The notes under the pieces: generated by a model
What the model was told of the DNA's origin: nothing
Database searches by the model: none
Seen by the model: only the letters and a program-made list of their open reading frames with translations
Assembly (NCBI GenBank): GCA_001782515.1
Contig: MFOV01000001.1
Coordinates: 39,794-57,043, forward strand
Direction of reading: 5' to 3'
Length of the DNA stretch: 17,250 nt
Origin: Candidatus Levybacteria bacterium RIFCSPLOWO2_01_FULL_39_10
Lineage (GTDB): Bacteria; Patescibacteriota; Microgenomatia; Levybacterales; UBA12049
Shown here: positions 1 through 6,261 of the stretch, in pieces
Layout of the letters: every line of letters starts with the position of its first letter
Numbering within the stretch: position 1 is the stretch's first letter
Position numbers and translations under genes: made by a program

Positions 1-915
1 GGACTAATCAAAGATTGGGATTTATCTCAATATGATGTAATCATATCTTCAGCGAGTTGGTATGTGACAAAAGGGTTTGGGACAGGAGGGTCAGATAGAA
101 AAAAACCAATAGAAATATGTTATTGTCATACCCCTCCCAGGTGGCTTTACGGATACGAAACTTCGGTTAATTTTCAGAAACACACTCTTATTCGCTGGTA
201 CGCGACCGTTGTCGGCCATTTTCTAAGACTTTATGATTTTAAAAGTGCTCAAAAAGTTGATTATTTTATTGCAAATTCCAAAGAAACCAAGGCAAGAATA
301 GGAAAGTTTTACAGAAGAGATGCAACAGTTATTTATCCACCTGTCTCGCTTCCGCTCGCAAATCTCAAATCCCAAACTACAAATCCCAAGGATTATTATT
401 TTATTGTTTCAAGAATTGTAGGTGGGAAAGGGCTAGAGCTGGCAGTTGATGCTGCCGCGTCAAGTGGATTTGAACTAAAAATAGCAGGGTCAGAGGCAGG
501 ATATTATTCTTCAGAAGATTTAAAAACCAGAGCAGGAAATAATATTGAGTTTTTAGGACAAGTGACGGATCGCGAACTCGCTGTTCTTTATAAAGGAGCA
601 AAAGCGTTTTTAGCGCTTGCACGCGACGAGGATTTTGGAATAACACCAGTTGAGGCAATGTTATCAGGCACTCCTGTTATTGCATATAACGGTGGAGGAT
701 ATAAGGAGTCGGTGATTGATCCTTCGACAGGCTCAGGACAAGCTCCAACAGGGATACTTTTTGACGATTATTCGACCAATGGGCTGATATCAGCGATTGA
801 AAGATTTGAAAAAACTAAATTTGATCCAATTGCGATTGAAGGGCACGCTCAAAAATTCGGGAAAGAGAGATTTATAAAAGAGATAAAGGAGTTTGTTATA
901 TCTAATATGAAATGA
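1..915 (+). CDS. GT4-family glycosyltransferase, 5' end cut by window edge
   Basis: The reading frame is open from base 1, so the gene starts before the window; the GTG at 64 is internal. The visible protein has family 4 glycosyltransferase hallmarks: ISSASWYVTKG then CYCHTPPRWLY in the N-terminal half, IVSRIVGGKGLELAVDA at the start of the C-terminal Rossmann fold, and the nucleotide-sugar binding EDFGITPVEAM (the E-x7-E motif) followed by GTPVIAYNGGGYKE. It should move a sugar from an NDP-sugar to a glycan or lipid acceptor at the inner membrane face; donor and acceptor cannot be read. Two low-complexity stretches look like repeat insertions: 361-389 (AAATCCCAA-type) and 721-740, which adds residues STGSGQ just before the conserved TGILF. 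It overlaps the NUDIX gene by 4 nt (ATGA), implying translational coupling. Confidence 0.9.
   Translation, partial: GLIKDWDLSQYDVIISSASWYVTKGFGTGGSDRKKPIEICYCHTPPRWLYGYETSVNFQKHTLIRWYATVVGHFLRLYDFKSAQKVDYFIANSKETKARIGKFYRRDATVIYPPVSLPLANLKSQTTNPKDYYFIVSRIVGGKGLELAVDAAASSGFELKIAGSEAGYYSSEDLKTRAGNNIEFLGQVTDRELAVLYKGAKAFLALARDEDFGITPVEAMLSGTPVIAYNGGGYKESVIDPSTGSGQAPTGILFDDYSTNGLISAIERFEKTKFDPIAIEGHAQKFGKERFIKEIKEFVISNMK
721..740 (+). repeat. Short TTCGACAGGCTCAGGACA-type repeat in frame in glycosyltransferase
   Basis: The stretch encodes STGSGQ between conserved ESVIDP and TGILF of the C-terminal domain. The same core (TTCGAC, a few variable bases, CTCAG) recurs at 2714, 5393, 8399 and 13999, which marks it as a dispersed repeat and not native coding sequence. 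Confidence 0.75.
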
Positions 916-1319
916 AAACATTAATAGGTGTGGGTGCATATATTGAAAGAAACGAGAAAATCCTTATGGGGAGGAAACCAAAAGATATTGGTCCATATCC
1001 AAATAAATGGCATTTGCCTGGTGGGGGAATTGAAGAAAATGAAACGGTCATAGAGTGCTTAGAACGAGAGATTAAAGAAGAAACTGGATTAACTGTAATT
1101 AAATATAAAGAAATGTTTTTTAGCGATGATATAACGGAAAATAAACATCATAAAATGACCCATTATATTTTTTTAGTATTTGAGGTTGAGGTAAATGATA
1201 TAGAACCGGTTGCAGGAGACGATTTAGTCGTACTTAAATGGATTGATAAAAAAGAACTGAAACAAATTCCATTAACAACTCCGTCAATAAAAATGTTTAA
1301 AAGTTTAGGTTATATTTAA
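912..1319 (+). CDS. NUDIX hydrolase
   Basis: This 135-residue protein carries a perfect Nudix box, G-x5-E-x7-RE-I-x-EE-x-G-L, within GGGIEENE..REIKEETGL at about residues 38-60, preceded by WHLPGG. The glutamates of REIKEE bind the Mg2+ used to hydrolyse a nucleoside diphosphate linked to another group. The length is that of a single-domain NUDIX enzyme. Substrate is not determinable; sanitation of oxidised nucleotides (MutT-like) would fit the mutM neighbour, while GDP- or NDP-sugar hydrolysis would fit the glycosyltransferase neighbour. The start overlaps the previous stop (ATGA) and its stop overlaps the mutM start (TAATG), so the three genes are likely one operon. Confidence 0.93.
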   Translation: MKTLIGVGAYIERNEKILMGRKPKDIGPYPNKWHLPGGGIEENETVIECLEREIKEETGLTVIKYKEMFFSDDITENKHHKMTHYIFLVFEVEVNDIEPVAGDDLVVLKWIDKKELKQIPLTTPSIKMFKSLGYI

Positions 1320-2212
1320 TGCCAGAGTTGCCGGAAGTAGAAACAATTAGATTAGGTTTACAGAAATATCTTGTTGGACATAAGATTTTAGATGTTGATG
1401 TAAAGGTTCCGAAAATCTTCGATGGGGATACGAAGAATGTGATCGGAGCAAAAGTGGTTGCGGTGCGGCGCTTTGGGAAAGGTTTAGTCATTGACTTATC
1501 GAACAAATATTCCTTGGCAATCCATGTAAAACTCACAGGACAGCTTGTGTTTCGCGATCCAAAAACTGCAAAAGTTCCGGTTTCAAAAGCAAAAGTAGGA
1601 ACTGTTCCGAATAAGTTTACTCATGTCATATTTAAGCTGAAAGCTGAAAGCGGAAAGCGAAAAACTAAGAACGGAGATGCCGTTCTTTATTATAATGATC
1701 AACGTAGGTTTGGGTGGGTCAAGGTAGTTCCAACGGATAAAGTCATGGATCTGCCATATTTCAAAGGAATTGGACCTGAGCCATCCGTCGCTAAAGCTAT
1801 GGATGGCAAGCCTTTAACATTTGAAATGTTTGAAAATGTTGTTTCTAAGTCAAAAATTCAAATAAAACCTCTTCTTATGGATCAGAAAAAAATCGGCGGG
1901 ATTGGAAATATCTATGCAAATGACGCGCTTTTTCTTGCCGGCATTGACCCAAGAAGAAAAGGTCATAGTTTGAGTTTGACAGAAATTAAAAAGCTTTACG
2001 ATGCAATACACACCGTTCTTAAAAGAGGATTTAAATACCATGGAGCCTCGGAACTATCGTTTGTAAATATACTTGGGCAAGAAGGAGAGTATCAAAATCA
2101 CAGTCTTGTTTACGGCAAAAAAGGTGAATTATGTTCTAAGTGCGGAGGAAAAATTGAAAAGATATTTTTAGGCGGTCGCGGGACCTTCTTTTGTCCAAAT
2201 CACCAAATGTGA
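1319..2212 (+). CDS. mutM: Formamidopyrimidine-DNA glycosylase (Fpg/MutM)
   Basis: The protein begins MPELPEVETI, where Pro2 is the Schiff-base nucleophile and Glu3 the catalytic acid of Fpg. The helix-two-turn-helix follows at QKKIGGIGNIYANDALF, and a C-terminal zinc finger starts CSKCGG and ends GGRGTFFCPNHQM. Fpg removes 8-oxoguanine and other oxidised purines and nicks the abasic site. At 297 residues it is longer than the usual 270 or so; one cause is a repeat-like insertion around 1634-1660. The last zinc ligand is histidine (CPNH) and not the usual cysteine (CPxCQ), giving a CCCH finger. A second, separately diverged copy of the 3' end lies at 2543-2596. The start overlaps the NUDIX stop by one base. 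Confidence 0.95.
   Translation: MPELPEVETIRLGLQKYLVGHKILDVDVKVPKIFDGDTKNVIGAKVVAVRRFGKGLVIDLSNKYSLAIHVKLTGQLVFRDPKTAKVPVSKAKVGTVPNKFTHVIFKLKAESGKRKTKNGDAVLYYNDQRRFGWVKVVPTDKVMDLPYFKGIGPEPSVAKAMDGKPLTFEMFENVVSKSKIQIKPLLMDQKKIGGIGNIYANDALFLAGIDPRRKGHSLSLTEIKKLYDAIHTVLKRGFKYHGASELSFVNILGQEGEYQNHSLVYGKKGELCSKCGGKIEKIFLGGRGTFFCPNHQM
1634..1660 (+). repeat. AAGCTGAAAGC-type short tandem repeat in frame in mutM
   Basis: Near-tandem units of AAGCTGA / AAGCTGA / AAGCGGA / AAGCGA encode the basic stretch LKAESGKRKTK between two beta-strands of the N-terminal domain. Low complexity and lack of family conservation here suggest an inserted repeat. Confidence 0.55.
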
Positions 2213-2218
2213 TATAAT
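2191..2218 (+). promoter_or_regulatory. Probable promoter of the 97-residue ORF
   Basis: TTGTCC (2191-2196) and TATAAT (2213-2218) are separated by 16 nt, and the -10 is preceded by TGTGA. The element overlaps the last codons and stop of mutM. A strong ribosome binding site (AGGAGGTGAT, 2235-2244) follows, unlike most genes in this window. Confidence 0.6.
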
Positions 2219-2249
2219 CTCTTCTCTTAAAACTAGGAGGTGATATCTA

Positions 2250-2543
2250 ATGCCAGGAATACATGAATTAATTGGTCCAGAGGGGGTTAAGGATCCGATT
2301 TATTATTACAAAAGAAGAGACGGCAAAGATTATGGCAGCCTTGAAGCTCTTGAGGAAGCAGACAAGGCTTATAGAAGAGAAGCTAAGTATTACATAGGCC
2401 GTGATGGGAAAAACTATTCTACTTATGAAGAGCTTGTGGAGGCAAATCCTTTAACACCAGAAGTTCAAAGGCAAGTTGAAGAAATCCTCCAAAGATTTAC
2501 GCCAGGAAGATCGCAAGTAGCTGTATTTGATCCCAAGGGTTAA
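2250..2543 (+). CDS. Small hypothetical protein with two 28-residue internal repeats
   Basis: I do not recognise this 97-residue protein. It contains two copies of a motif, offset by 28 residues: Y-Y-x-x-R-D-G-K-x-Y-x-[ST]-x-E-x-L-x-E-A at residues 19-37 and 47-65. The C-terminal part (VQRQVEEILQRF) looks helical and amphipathic. There is no signal peptide or membrane segment. A near-perfect Shine-Dalgarno sequence lies 5 nt before the ATG and a consensus-like promoter lies just upstream, so it should be well expressed. It sits exactly between two copies of the mutM 3' end, suggesting that it arrived with a recombination or duplication event. Confidence 0.75.
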   Translation: MPGIHELIGPEGVKDPIYYYKRRDGKDYGSLEALEEADKAYRREAKYYIGRDGKNYSTYEELVEANPLTPEVQRQVEEILQRFTPGRSQVAVFDPKG

Positions 2544-2596
2544 AAATATTTTTAGGAGGACGGGGGACATTCTTCTGTAGCAAATGCCAGAGGTAA
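2543..2596 (+). pseudogene. Orphan 3' remnant of a second mutM gene
   Basis: Read in the frame starting at 2543, this stretch encodes KIFLGGRGTFFCSKCQR and a TAA stop, the standard end of an Fpg zinc finger with the canonical CxxCQ. The upstream mutM ends with the same residues KIFLGGRGTFFC, but the two DNAs differ at about six synonymous third positions, so this is not a fresh direct repeat. No start or upstream part of the gene remains. It begins immediately at the stop of the 97-residue ORF. Confidence 0.85.
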
Positions 2597-2641
2597 AAAC
2601 TTGTGTCTTGATCTTTTTGGGCGTTTAACATAAAATGAGAA

Positions 2642-2729
2642 CCTAGCGCTATCCCATAGGCCACCGGCCTAGATGGCCTCTGGCTAGGAAGGAGAATGCT
2701 AGTTTTTTTATGCTTCGACAAGCTCAGCA
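2642..2729. repeat. Intergenic hairpin cluster with a TTCGACAAGCTCAG repeat
   Basis: CCTAG (2642-2646) and CTAGG (2684-2688) bracket an inner inverted pair TAGGCC / GGCCTA (2657-2671). After a run of seven T (2703-2709), TTATGCT and AGCATAA form a second hairpin whose loop is TCGACAAGCTC, the dispersed repeat seen inside several genes. The hairpin and T-run could also end transcription from the mutM side, but the stem next to the T-run is weak. The 2597-2641 stretch holds nothing I can name. Confidence 0.55.
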
Positions 2730-2756
2730 TAAATGGGATTTGATCGAAGAATTTTT

Positions 2757-3464
2757 ATGGGGTCAAACCACAAAAATAAGATTGTCTTGTCAGTCGGAGG
2801 ATCTTTGATAGTTCCTAACGGAGGAATTAATACAAAGTTTCTCAGAGACTTTAATAAGTTCATAAGAGAACAATTGGCGGAAAATAAGGACCGCCAATTT
2901 TTTTTGGTTGCAGGAGGGGGAAGAATTGCAAGGCATTATAGAGATGCGGGAGCAGATGTAATAGGACATGAGCTTACCCGCGATGATCTGGACTGGCTTG
3001 GAATCCACGCAACAAAGCTGAATGCTCATCTCATAAGGACAATTTTTCGGGATCTTGCTCATCCTTATGTAGTTAAGCATTATGAGATTATAAGAAAGGC
3101 TGAGGAGCCAATTGTTGTTGCAGCAGGGTGGAAGCCAGGGTGGTCAACAGATTTTTGCGCAGTAATGCTTTGTGAGGACTACGGAATAAAAGAAGTAATC
3201 AATTTATCAAACGTGGATCAGGTATATGATAAAGATCCAAGTAAATTTTCTGATGCAAAGCCCCTTGATAAAATATCATGGCGCAATTTCAGAAAAATGG
3301 TGGGGGATGAGTGGACTCCAGGGATGAGCTCACCCTTTGATCCGATTGCGTCAAAAAGAGCGGAGGAATTGGGCGTAAAAGTTGTGGTTCTTAACGGAAA
3401 TAATTTTGAAAACCTTAACAAATACTTCAAAGGTAAGCCATTTGTCGGCACAGTTATAGAATAA
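2757..3464 (+). CDS. pyrH: UMP kinase, archaeal-type amino acid kinase
   Basis: The protein is an amino acid kinase-fold enzyme that phosphorylates UMP to UDP. Visible motifs are KIVLSVGGSLIVP (phosphate-binding loop), VAGGGRIARHYRDAG, GIHATKLNAHLI, AGWKPGWSTDFCAVMLCE, INLSNVDQVYDKDP, and SSPFDPIASK near the C-terminus, then GKPFVGTVIE. The GIxxTxxNAxL, PGxxTD and PxDPIAxK patterns match archaeal UMP kinases better than the classical bacterial hexameric PyrH. I chose the ATG at 2757 (about 235 residues) because the kinase core begins seven residues later; an in-frame ATG at 2733 would add eight residues but overlaps the upstream hairpin repeat. Neither has a clear ribosome binding site. A structured non-coding stretch starts three bases after the stop. 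Confidence 0.9.
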   Translation: MGSNHKNKIVLSVGGSLIVPNGGINTKFLRDFNKFIREQLAENKDRQFFLVAGGGRIARHYRDAGADVIGHELTRDDLDWLGIHATKLNAHLIRTIFRDLAHPYVVKHYEIIRKAEEPIVVAAGWKPGWSTDFCAVMLCEDYGIKEVINLSNVDQVYDKDPSKFSDAKPLDKISWRNFRKMVGDEWTPGMSSPFDPIASKRAEELGVKVVVLNGNNFENLNKYFKGKPFVGTVIE

Positions 3465-3467
3465 ATT

Positions 3468-3660
3468 GCGCTGAGGTCGCATGTTTCTAAGCCGCCGGGT
3501 ATCCACACTTACTCTACACGCTAGCTAAACCTCGTTTAAAAACGTCAGGGCTTACCCGCGTCGCTAAGAGAAAGTCTGCTCCAAGCATGCTTGAGAATTA
3601 ATAAAAACAAATGCAGACTTTCTGTTGTTTCGTAAATGGGATACCCAGCGGCTTTATAGA
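3468..3660. other. Structured non-coding stretch with 14-bp closing stem; candidate RNA or foldback element
   Basis: There is no convincing ORF here. It opens with GCGCTGAGGTCGC, identical to the first 13 bases of the two 154-bp foldback elements at 7406 and 13313. GCCGCCGGGTATCC (about 3492-3505) pairs over 14 positions, with one G-T wobble, with GGATACCCAGCGGC (about 3638-3651). Inside, AGAAAGTCTGC and GCAGACTTTCT form an 11-bp stem whose loop holds the palindrome CAAGCATGCTTG. The left internal arm has small hairpins. This could be a structured RNA on either strand or a relic of a non-autonomous mobile element. It resembles parts of tmRNA on the minus strand only loosely. Confidence 0.6.
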
Positions 3661-3666
3661 ATTCCG

Positions 3667-3695
3667 TTGTTTTAGCAATTTAGCAGTGTTACAAT
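3667..3695 (+). promoter_or_regulatory. recF promoter, predicted leaderless
   Basis: TTGTTT (3667-3672) and an extended -10 TGTTACAAT (hexamer 3690-3695) are 17 nt apart. Transcription would start about 7 nt downstream, on the GTG at 3702. No Shine-Dalgarno sequence precedes that GTG. Confidence 0.6.
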
Positions 3696-3701
3696 CATGC
3701 A

Positions 3702-4799
3702 GTGTTAAAATCAATTTCTCTTCAAAACTTCAGAAATTATAAAAAACGTACATTCGAATTCGATAATCCAACAGTTACAATAGTTGGTCCAAATACATCT
3801 GGCAAATCAAATTTAATTGAGGGGATATATCTTCTTTCAAATGGCAAAAGCTTCAGGGCTGATAAGGATGTACAGATGGTTGCTTATGGGGGTGAAATGG
3901 GAAGAGTTTGGGCCCGCCTGCAAACGCCTGAGCGTAGCGATGGCGGGCAGGGAAAATCAACCGATTTAAAACTTGAAGTTGTTGTAACAATTGGTGAGGT
4001 TGCGGGAATTAAAACACAGCATAAAAGATATTTTATAAATGGAGTCGCAAAAAGAAGGGCTGATTATGTGGGAACTATGCCGTCAGTTCTTTTTTCTCCT
4101 CAGGATCTTGATGTAATCGTAGGAAGTCCGGGACTGAGACGCTCGCTTTTAGACCATGTTTTGGAACAAACAGATAGAGATTATAGGATTGCACTTTTAG
4201 GATATAAAAGAGCCTTAAAACAAAGAAATGCACTTCTGGATCTTGTAAAAAAAACTGGTGAAAGTCGAGACAAGCAATTTGAATACTGGGATTCACTAGT
4301 TATTCGAAATGGAAATGTTTTGACCGAAAAACGCGAGGAATATATTGATTACCTGAATTCTTCTAAAAAAGATACGCTTGATGTGAAAGTAGTTTACGAT
4401 AAGAGCGAGATAACAGCTGAGCGGCTTGATAAATATAAGGATGCGGAGCGGGCAGTTGGTGTAACTCTTGTCGGCCCGCATAGAGACGATTTAATAATTC
4501 ATTTTGAAAAATTTAGAGATCTAAAGCTTTTTGGATCCCGCGGCCAGCAGAGGCTGGGCATTCTCCAAATTAAGTTTCTGGAGCTTGAATATATTAGATC
4601 ACGAGTTGACAATGAGCCCATTCTTCTTCTTGATGATATCTTTTCAGAACTTGATGAGGCACATATTAACTTGATTTTGGAAAATATTGGAGATTCCCAA
4701 ACAATTATAACAACGACTCATGAAGAATTTATTCCGGCAAAAATTAAGAGTAAAATGGAGGTAATAGAGTTAAATGCCCATTCGGCAAGCTCAGGGTAA
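3702..4799 (+). CDS. recF: DNA repair ATPase RecF
   Basis: This 365-residue protein has the RecF/SMC-like ABC ATPase layout: ISLQNFRNYKK at the N-terminus, Walker A GPNTSGKSN at 29-37, the ABC signature GSRGQQRLG at 278-286 and Walker B PILLLDDIFSELDEAH at 306-321, followed by TTTHEEF. RecF binds gapped DNA and helps load RecA with RecO and RecR. The GTG start at 3702 is preferred because the nearby ATG (3697) hits a stop after two codons. A repeat insertion with a GCCCGCC / GGCGGGC inverted pair (3912-3948) adds about 13 residues between beta-strands near residues 71-84. The last residues (HSASSG) are encoded by another dispersed repeat that now supplies the C-terminus. The NAD(P)HX dehydratase follows closely. 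Confidence 0.95.
   Translation: MLKSISLQNFRNYKKRTFEFDNPTVTIVGPNTSGKSNLIEGIYLLSNGKSFRADKDVQMVAYGGEMGRVWARLQTPERSDGGQGKSTDLKLEVVVTIGEVAGIKTQHKRYFINGVAKRRADYVGTMPSVLFSPQDLDVIVGSPGLRRSLLDHVLEQTDRDYRIALLGYKRALKQRNALLDLVKKTGESRDKQFEYWDSLVIRNGNVLTEKREEYIDYLNSSKKDTLDVKVVYDKSEITAERLDKYKDAERAVGVTLVGPHRDDLIIHFEKFRDLKLFGSRGQQRLGILQIKFLELEYIRSRVDNEPILLLDDIFSELDEAHINLILENIGDSQTIITTTHEEFIPAKIKSKMEVIELNAHSASSG
3912..3948 (+). repeat. Hairpin repeat GCCCGCC..GGCGGGC in frame in recF
   Basis: A perfect 7-bp inverted pair flanks a loop containing CTGAGCGTAGCGATGG. It encodes ARLQTPERSDGGQ, is far more GC-rich than its surroundings and is in frame. Confidence 0.75.
4780..4796 (+). repeat. TTCGGCAAGCTCAGG repeat forming the RecF C-terminus
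   Basis: This variant of the TTCGAC..GCTCAG repeat encodes HSASSG and the stop codon follows at once, so the repeat determines where the protein ends. Confidence 0.65.
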
Positions 4800-4813
4800 A
4801 GAAAAGTTTGAAT

Positions 4814-5689
4814 ATGGAGAAATTTGATAGGAAATTTTTAAAACAACTTTATATTCCCGCACCCAATTCTACAAAAGGAGAGAACGGGAAGGTTTTGGTG
4901 ATTGGAGGATCGCATTTGTTTCATTCCTCAGCTTTTTGGGCTTTAGAAATTGCTTCAAGAATAGTTGATATGGCGTATTTCTCATCCACCCCCATGAATA
5001 ATGAAATTGTTAAAAAATTAAAAACAAAATTTCTAAATGGTATTGTTGTACCGCGCGACAAGATTGAAGATTATATTGAAGAAGCAGATTCGGTTCTAAT
5101 CGGCCCCGGACTTCCAAGACCTACAGGAGAGGAAACAGGGGATGATGATACAAAGATTCTGACAGAGCGGCTTCTTACAAAGTTTCCTGATAAAAAATGG
5201 GTTATTGACGGTGGTTCGCTTCAAGTAATTGAGCCCGAAATTGTTCCTAAGACCGCGATAATAACTCCTAATAAAAAAGAATTTAAAATGCTTCTTGATT
5301 TAGAACCAAATCCTGAAAATGCAACGGATATGGCGAAAAAGTACGGAATTACAATACTTCTTAAGGGGCCGGTGGATATTGTTTGTGAACCCTTCGACTC
5401 CGCTCAGGCCGTTCGAGGCTCTGAGGAGCCCTCAGGCTCTCGAAGAGGTGAAATTCGCTCTATGCAAATTTTAGGTGGAAATGCGGGAATGACAAAAGGC
5501 GGAACAGGAGATACACTGGCAGGACTTGTTGTTGCACTTTATGCCAAAAATGGTGCGTTTTTAAGTGCCTCTTCAGGCTCTTTTATCAACAAAAAAGCAG
5601 GAGAATCGCTCTTTAGGAAAGTCGGATTATATTTCAATGCCAGCGATTTAGTAGATGAGATTCCTATTGTGATGAGGGATTTGATTTAA
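4814..5689 (+). CDS. nnrD: ADP/ATP-dependent (S)-NAD(P)H-hydrate dehydratase
   Basis: The protein is a ribokinase-fold (carbohydrate kinase/YjeF C-terminal) enzyme that converts hydrated NAD(P)HX back to NAD(P)H with a nucleotide as energy source. Motifs in order are KGENGKVLVIGGS, GPGLP, WVIDGGSL, IITPNKKEF, LLKGPVDIV and the GNAGMTKGGTGDTLAG loop with the catalytic Asp. No NnrE epimerase domain is attached. An ATG at 4814 is preferred over an in-frame TTG at 4808. A long GC-rich repeat (5393-5446) inserts residues like FDSAQAVRGSEEPSGSRR between VDIV and the QILGGNAGM loop. It sits 14 nt after recF and is probably cotranscribed. Substitution of the usual HPGE by NKKE is noted. Confidence 0.88.
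   Translation: MEKFDRKFLKQLYIPAPNSTKGENGKVLVIGGSHLFHSSAFWALEIASRIVDMAYFSSTPMNNEIVKKLKTKFLNGIVVPRDKIEDYIEEADSVLIGPGLPRPTGEETGDDDTKILTERLLTKFPDKKWVIDGGSLQVIEPEIVPKTAIITPNKKEFKMLLDLEPNPENATDMAKKYGITILLKGPVDIVCEPFDSAQAVRGSEEPSGSRRGEIRSMQILGGNAGMTKGGTGDTLAGLVVALYAKNGAFLSASSGSFINKKAGESLFRKVGLYFNASDLVDEIPIVMRDLI
5393..5446 (+). repeat. Composite palindromic repeat in frame in nnrD
   Basis: CTTCGACTCCGCTCAGG is followed by an inverted pair TTCGAG (5412-5417) / CTCGAA (5439-5444) with further pairing CTGAGG / CCTCAG inside. It encodes about 18 residues just ahead of the catalytic loop and keeps frame. Confidence 0.75.
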
Positions 5690-5691
5690 TA

Positions 5692-5719
5692 TTGACAATT
5701 GTTGCAAAAATAATATAAG
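5692..5719 (+). promoter_or_regulatory. Promoter of the 82-residue ORF
   Basis: TTGACA (5692-5697) and TATAAG (5714-5719) lie 16 nt apart. The predicted start of transcription is at or just before the GTG at 5728, with no ribosome binding site between. Confidence 0.6.
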
Positions 5720-5727
5720 CTCAAATT

Positions 5728-5976
5728 GTGAGATGGCATTTTATTGAAGGAGAACCACCTGTAAGGCCATTGGTTCCTGAATCTAGAACGTTTAGAGTTA
5801 GAAGACCACAGCCACAGGGAGAAGTTAGAGTTAATGGAGACGGTCAAATAGTTAGAGTATTGCCTCCTGCAATGCCTCGTAATCATATTACAATTGACAA
5901 TGTTAGCCCAGGAACTTTATTTGGAGACATTAATGGTGGGCATTTAAGACGAACAGGCAAACATAACAAACCCTAA
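5728..5976 (+). CDS. Small hypothetical protein, Arg/Pro-rich
   Basis: I do not recognise this 82-residue protein. It starts with GTG (the nearby ATG at 5733 is out of frame and quickly stops). It is rich in Arg, Pro and Val, with a run of short beta-like segments (FRVRRPQPQGEVRV, GQIVRVLPP) and no membrane segment, and ends in a basic tail RRTGKHNKP. A consensus -35 directly upstream is the main reason to call it real. A minus-strand ORF over the same stretch has no comparable signals. It faces the DUF5654-like gene with 6 nt between the stops. Confidence 0.6.
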   Translation: MRWHFIEGEPPVRPLVPESRTFRVRRPQPQGEVRVNGDGQIVRVLPPAMPRNHITIDNVSPGTLFGDINGGHLRRTGKHNKP

Positions 5977-5982
5977 ATCCTT

Positions 5983-6258
5983 TTATTTCTCAAGTCTTCT
6001 TATCAATCTTGAAAGCTGTAGAGTAATAAAAACCGCAAGAAGAGTTACTATTATTGCATAAATAAGTCTGGAAAGAATCAACCCTCCGCCCAAAAACCCC
6101 CTGATGTATTTATTTAATATCTCCTGAATCAGGCTGTTCCATGCAAGGGCTGCAGCCAGACCAAATCCTGCAGTTGATAAAGTTGCTAATTGTTTTGCAA
6201 ATTCCAAATGAAATTTTCTCTCCTCTCCCTTTTTATTTTCTCGGGAATTATTCGGCAT
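5983..6258 (-). CDS. DUF5654-like small membrane protein
   Basis: This 91-residue protein has a charged N-terminus (SRENKKGEERKFHLEFAKQ), then LATLSTAGFGLAAALAWNSLIQEIL, then a long hydrophobic helix LIYAIIVTLLAVFITLQL, and a basic end RLIRRLEK. The AALAWN segment followed by a C-terminal membrane helix is what I know from the DUF5654 family of archaea and CPR bacteria. Two membrane segments are likely, near residues 28-45 and 58-80. Function is unknown. The start ATG lies only a few bases from a 16-bp palindrome that contains a -10 on this strand. Confidence 0.75.
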   Translation of the reverse strand: MPNNSRENKKGEERKFHLEFAKQLATLSTAGFGLAAALAWNSLIQEILNKYIRGFLGGGLILSRLIYAIIVTLLAVFITLQLSRLIRRLEK

Positions 6259-6261
6259 TTA

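Noticed and set aside
2733..2756. Upstream ATG at 2733 as UMP kinase start
   Set aside because: It lies against the hairpin repeat, adds residues with no family counterpart, and has no better ribosome binding site than 2757; the choice remains uncertain.
3491..3656. Possible tmRNA on the minus strand (TTTACGAAAC near one end, GCTAGCGTGTAGA near the other)
   Set aside because: There is no CCA-type 3' end, no T-loop GTTCRA and no recognisable tag frame; the length is also short. Kept only as an unnamed structured stretch.
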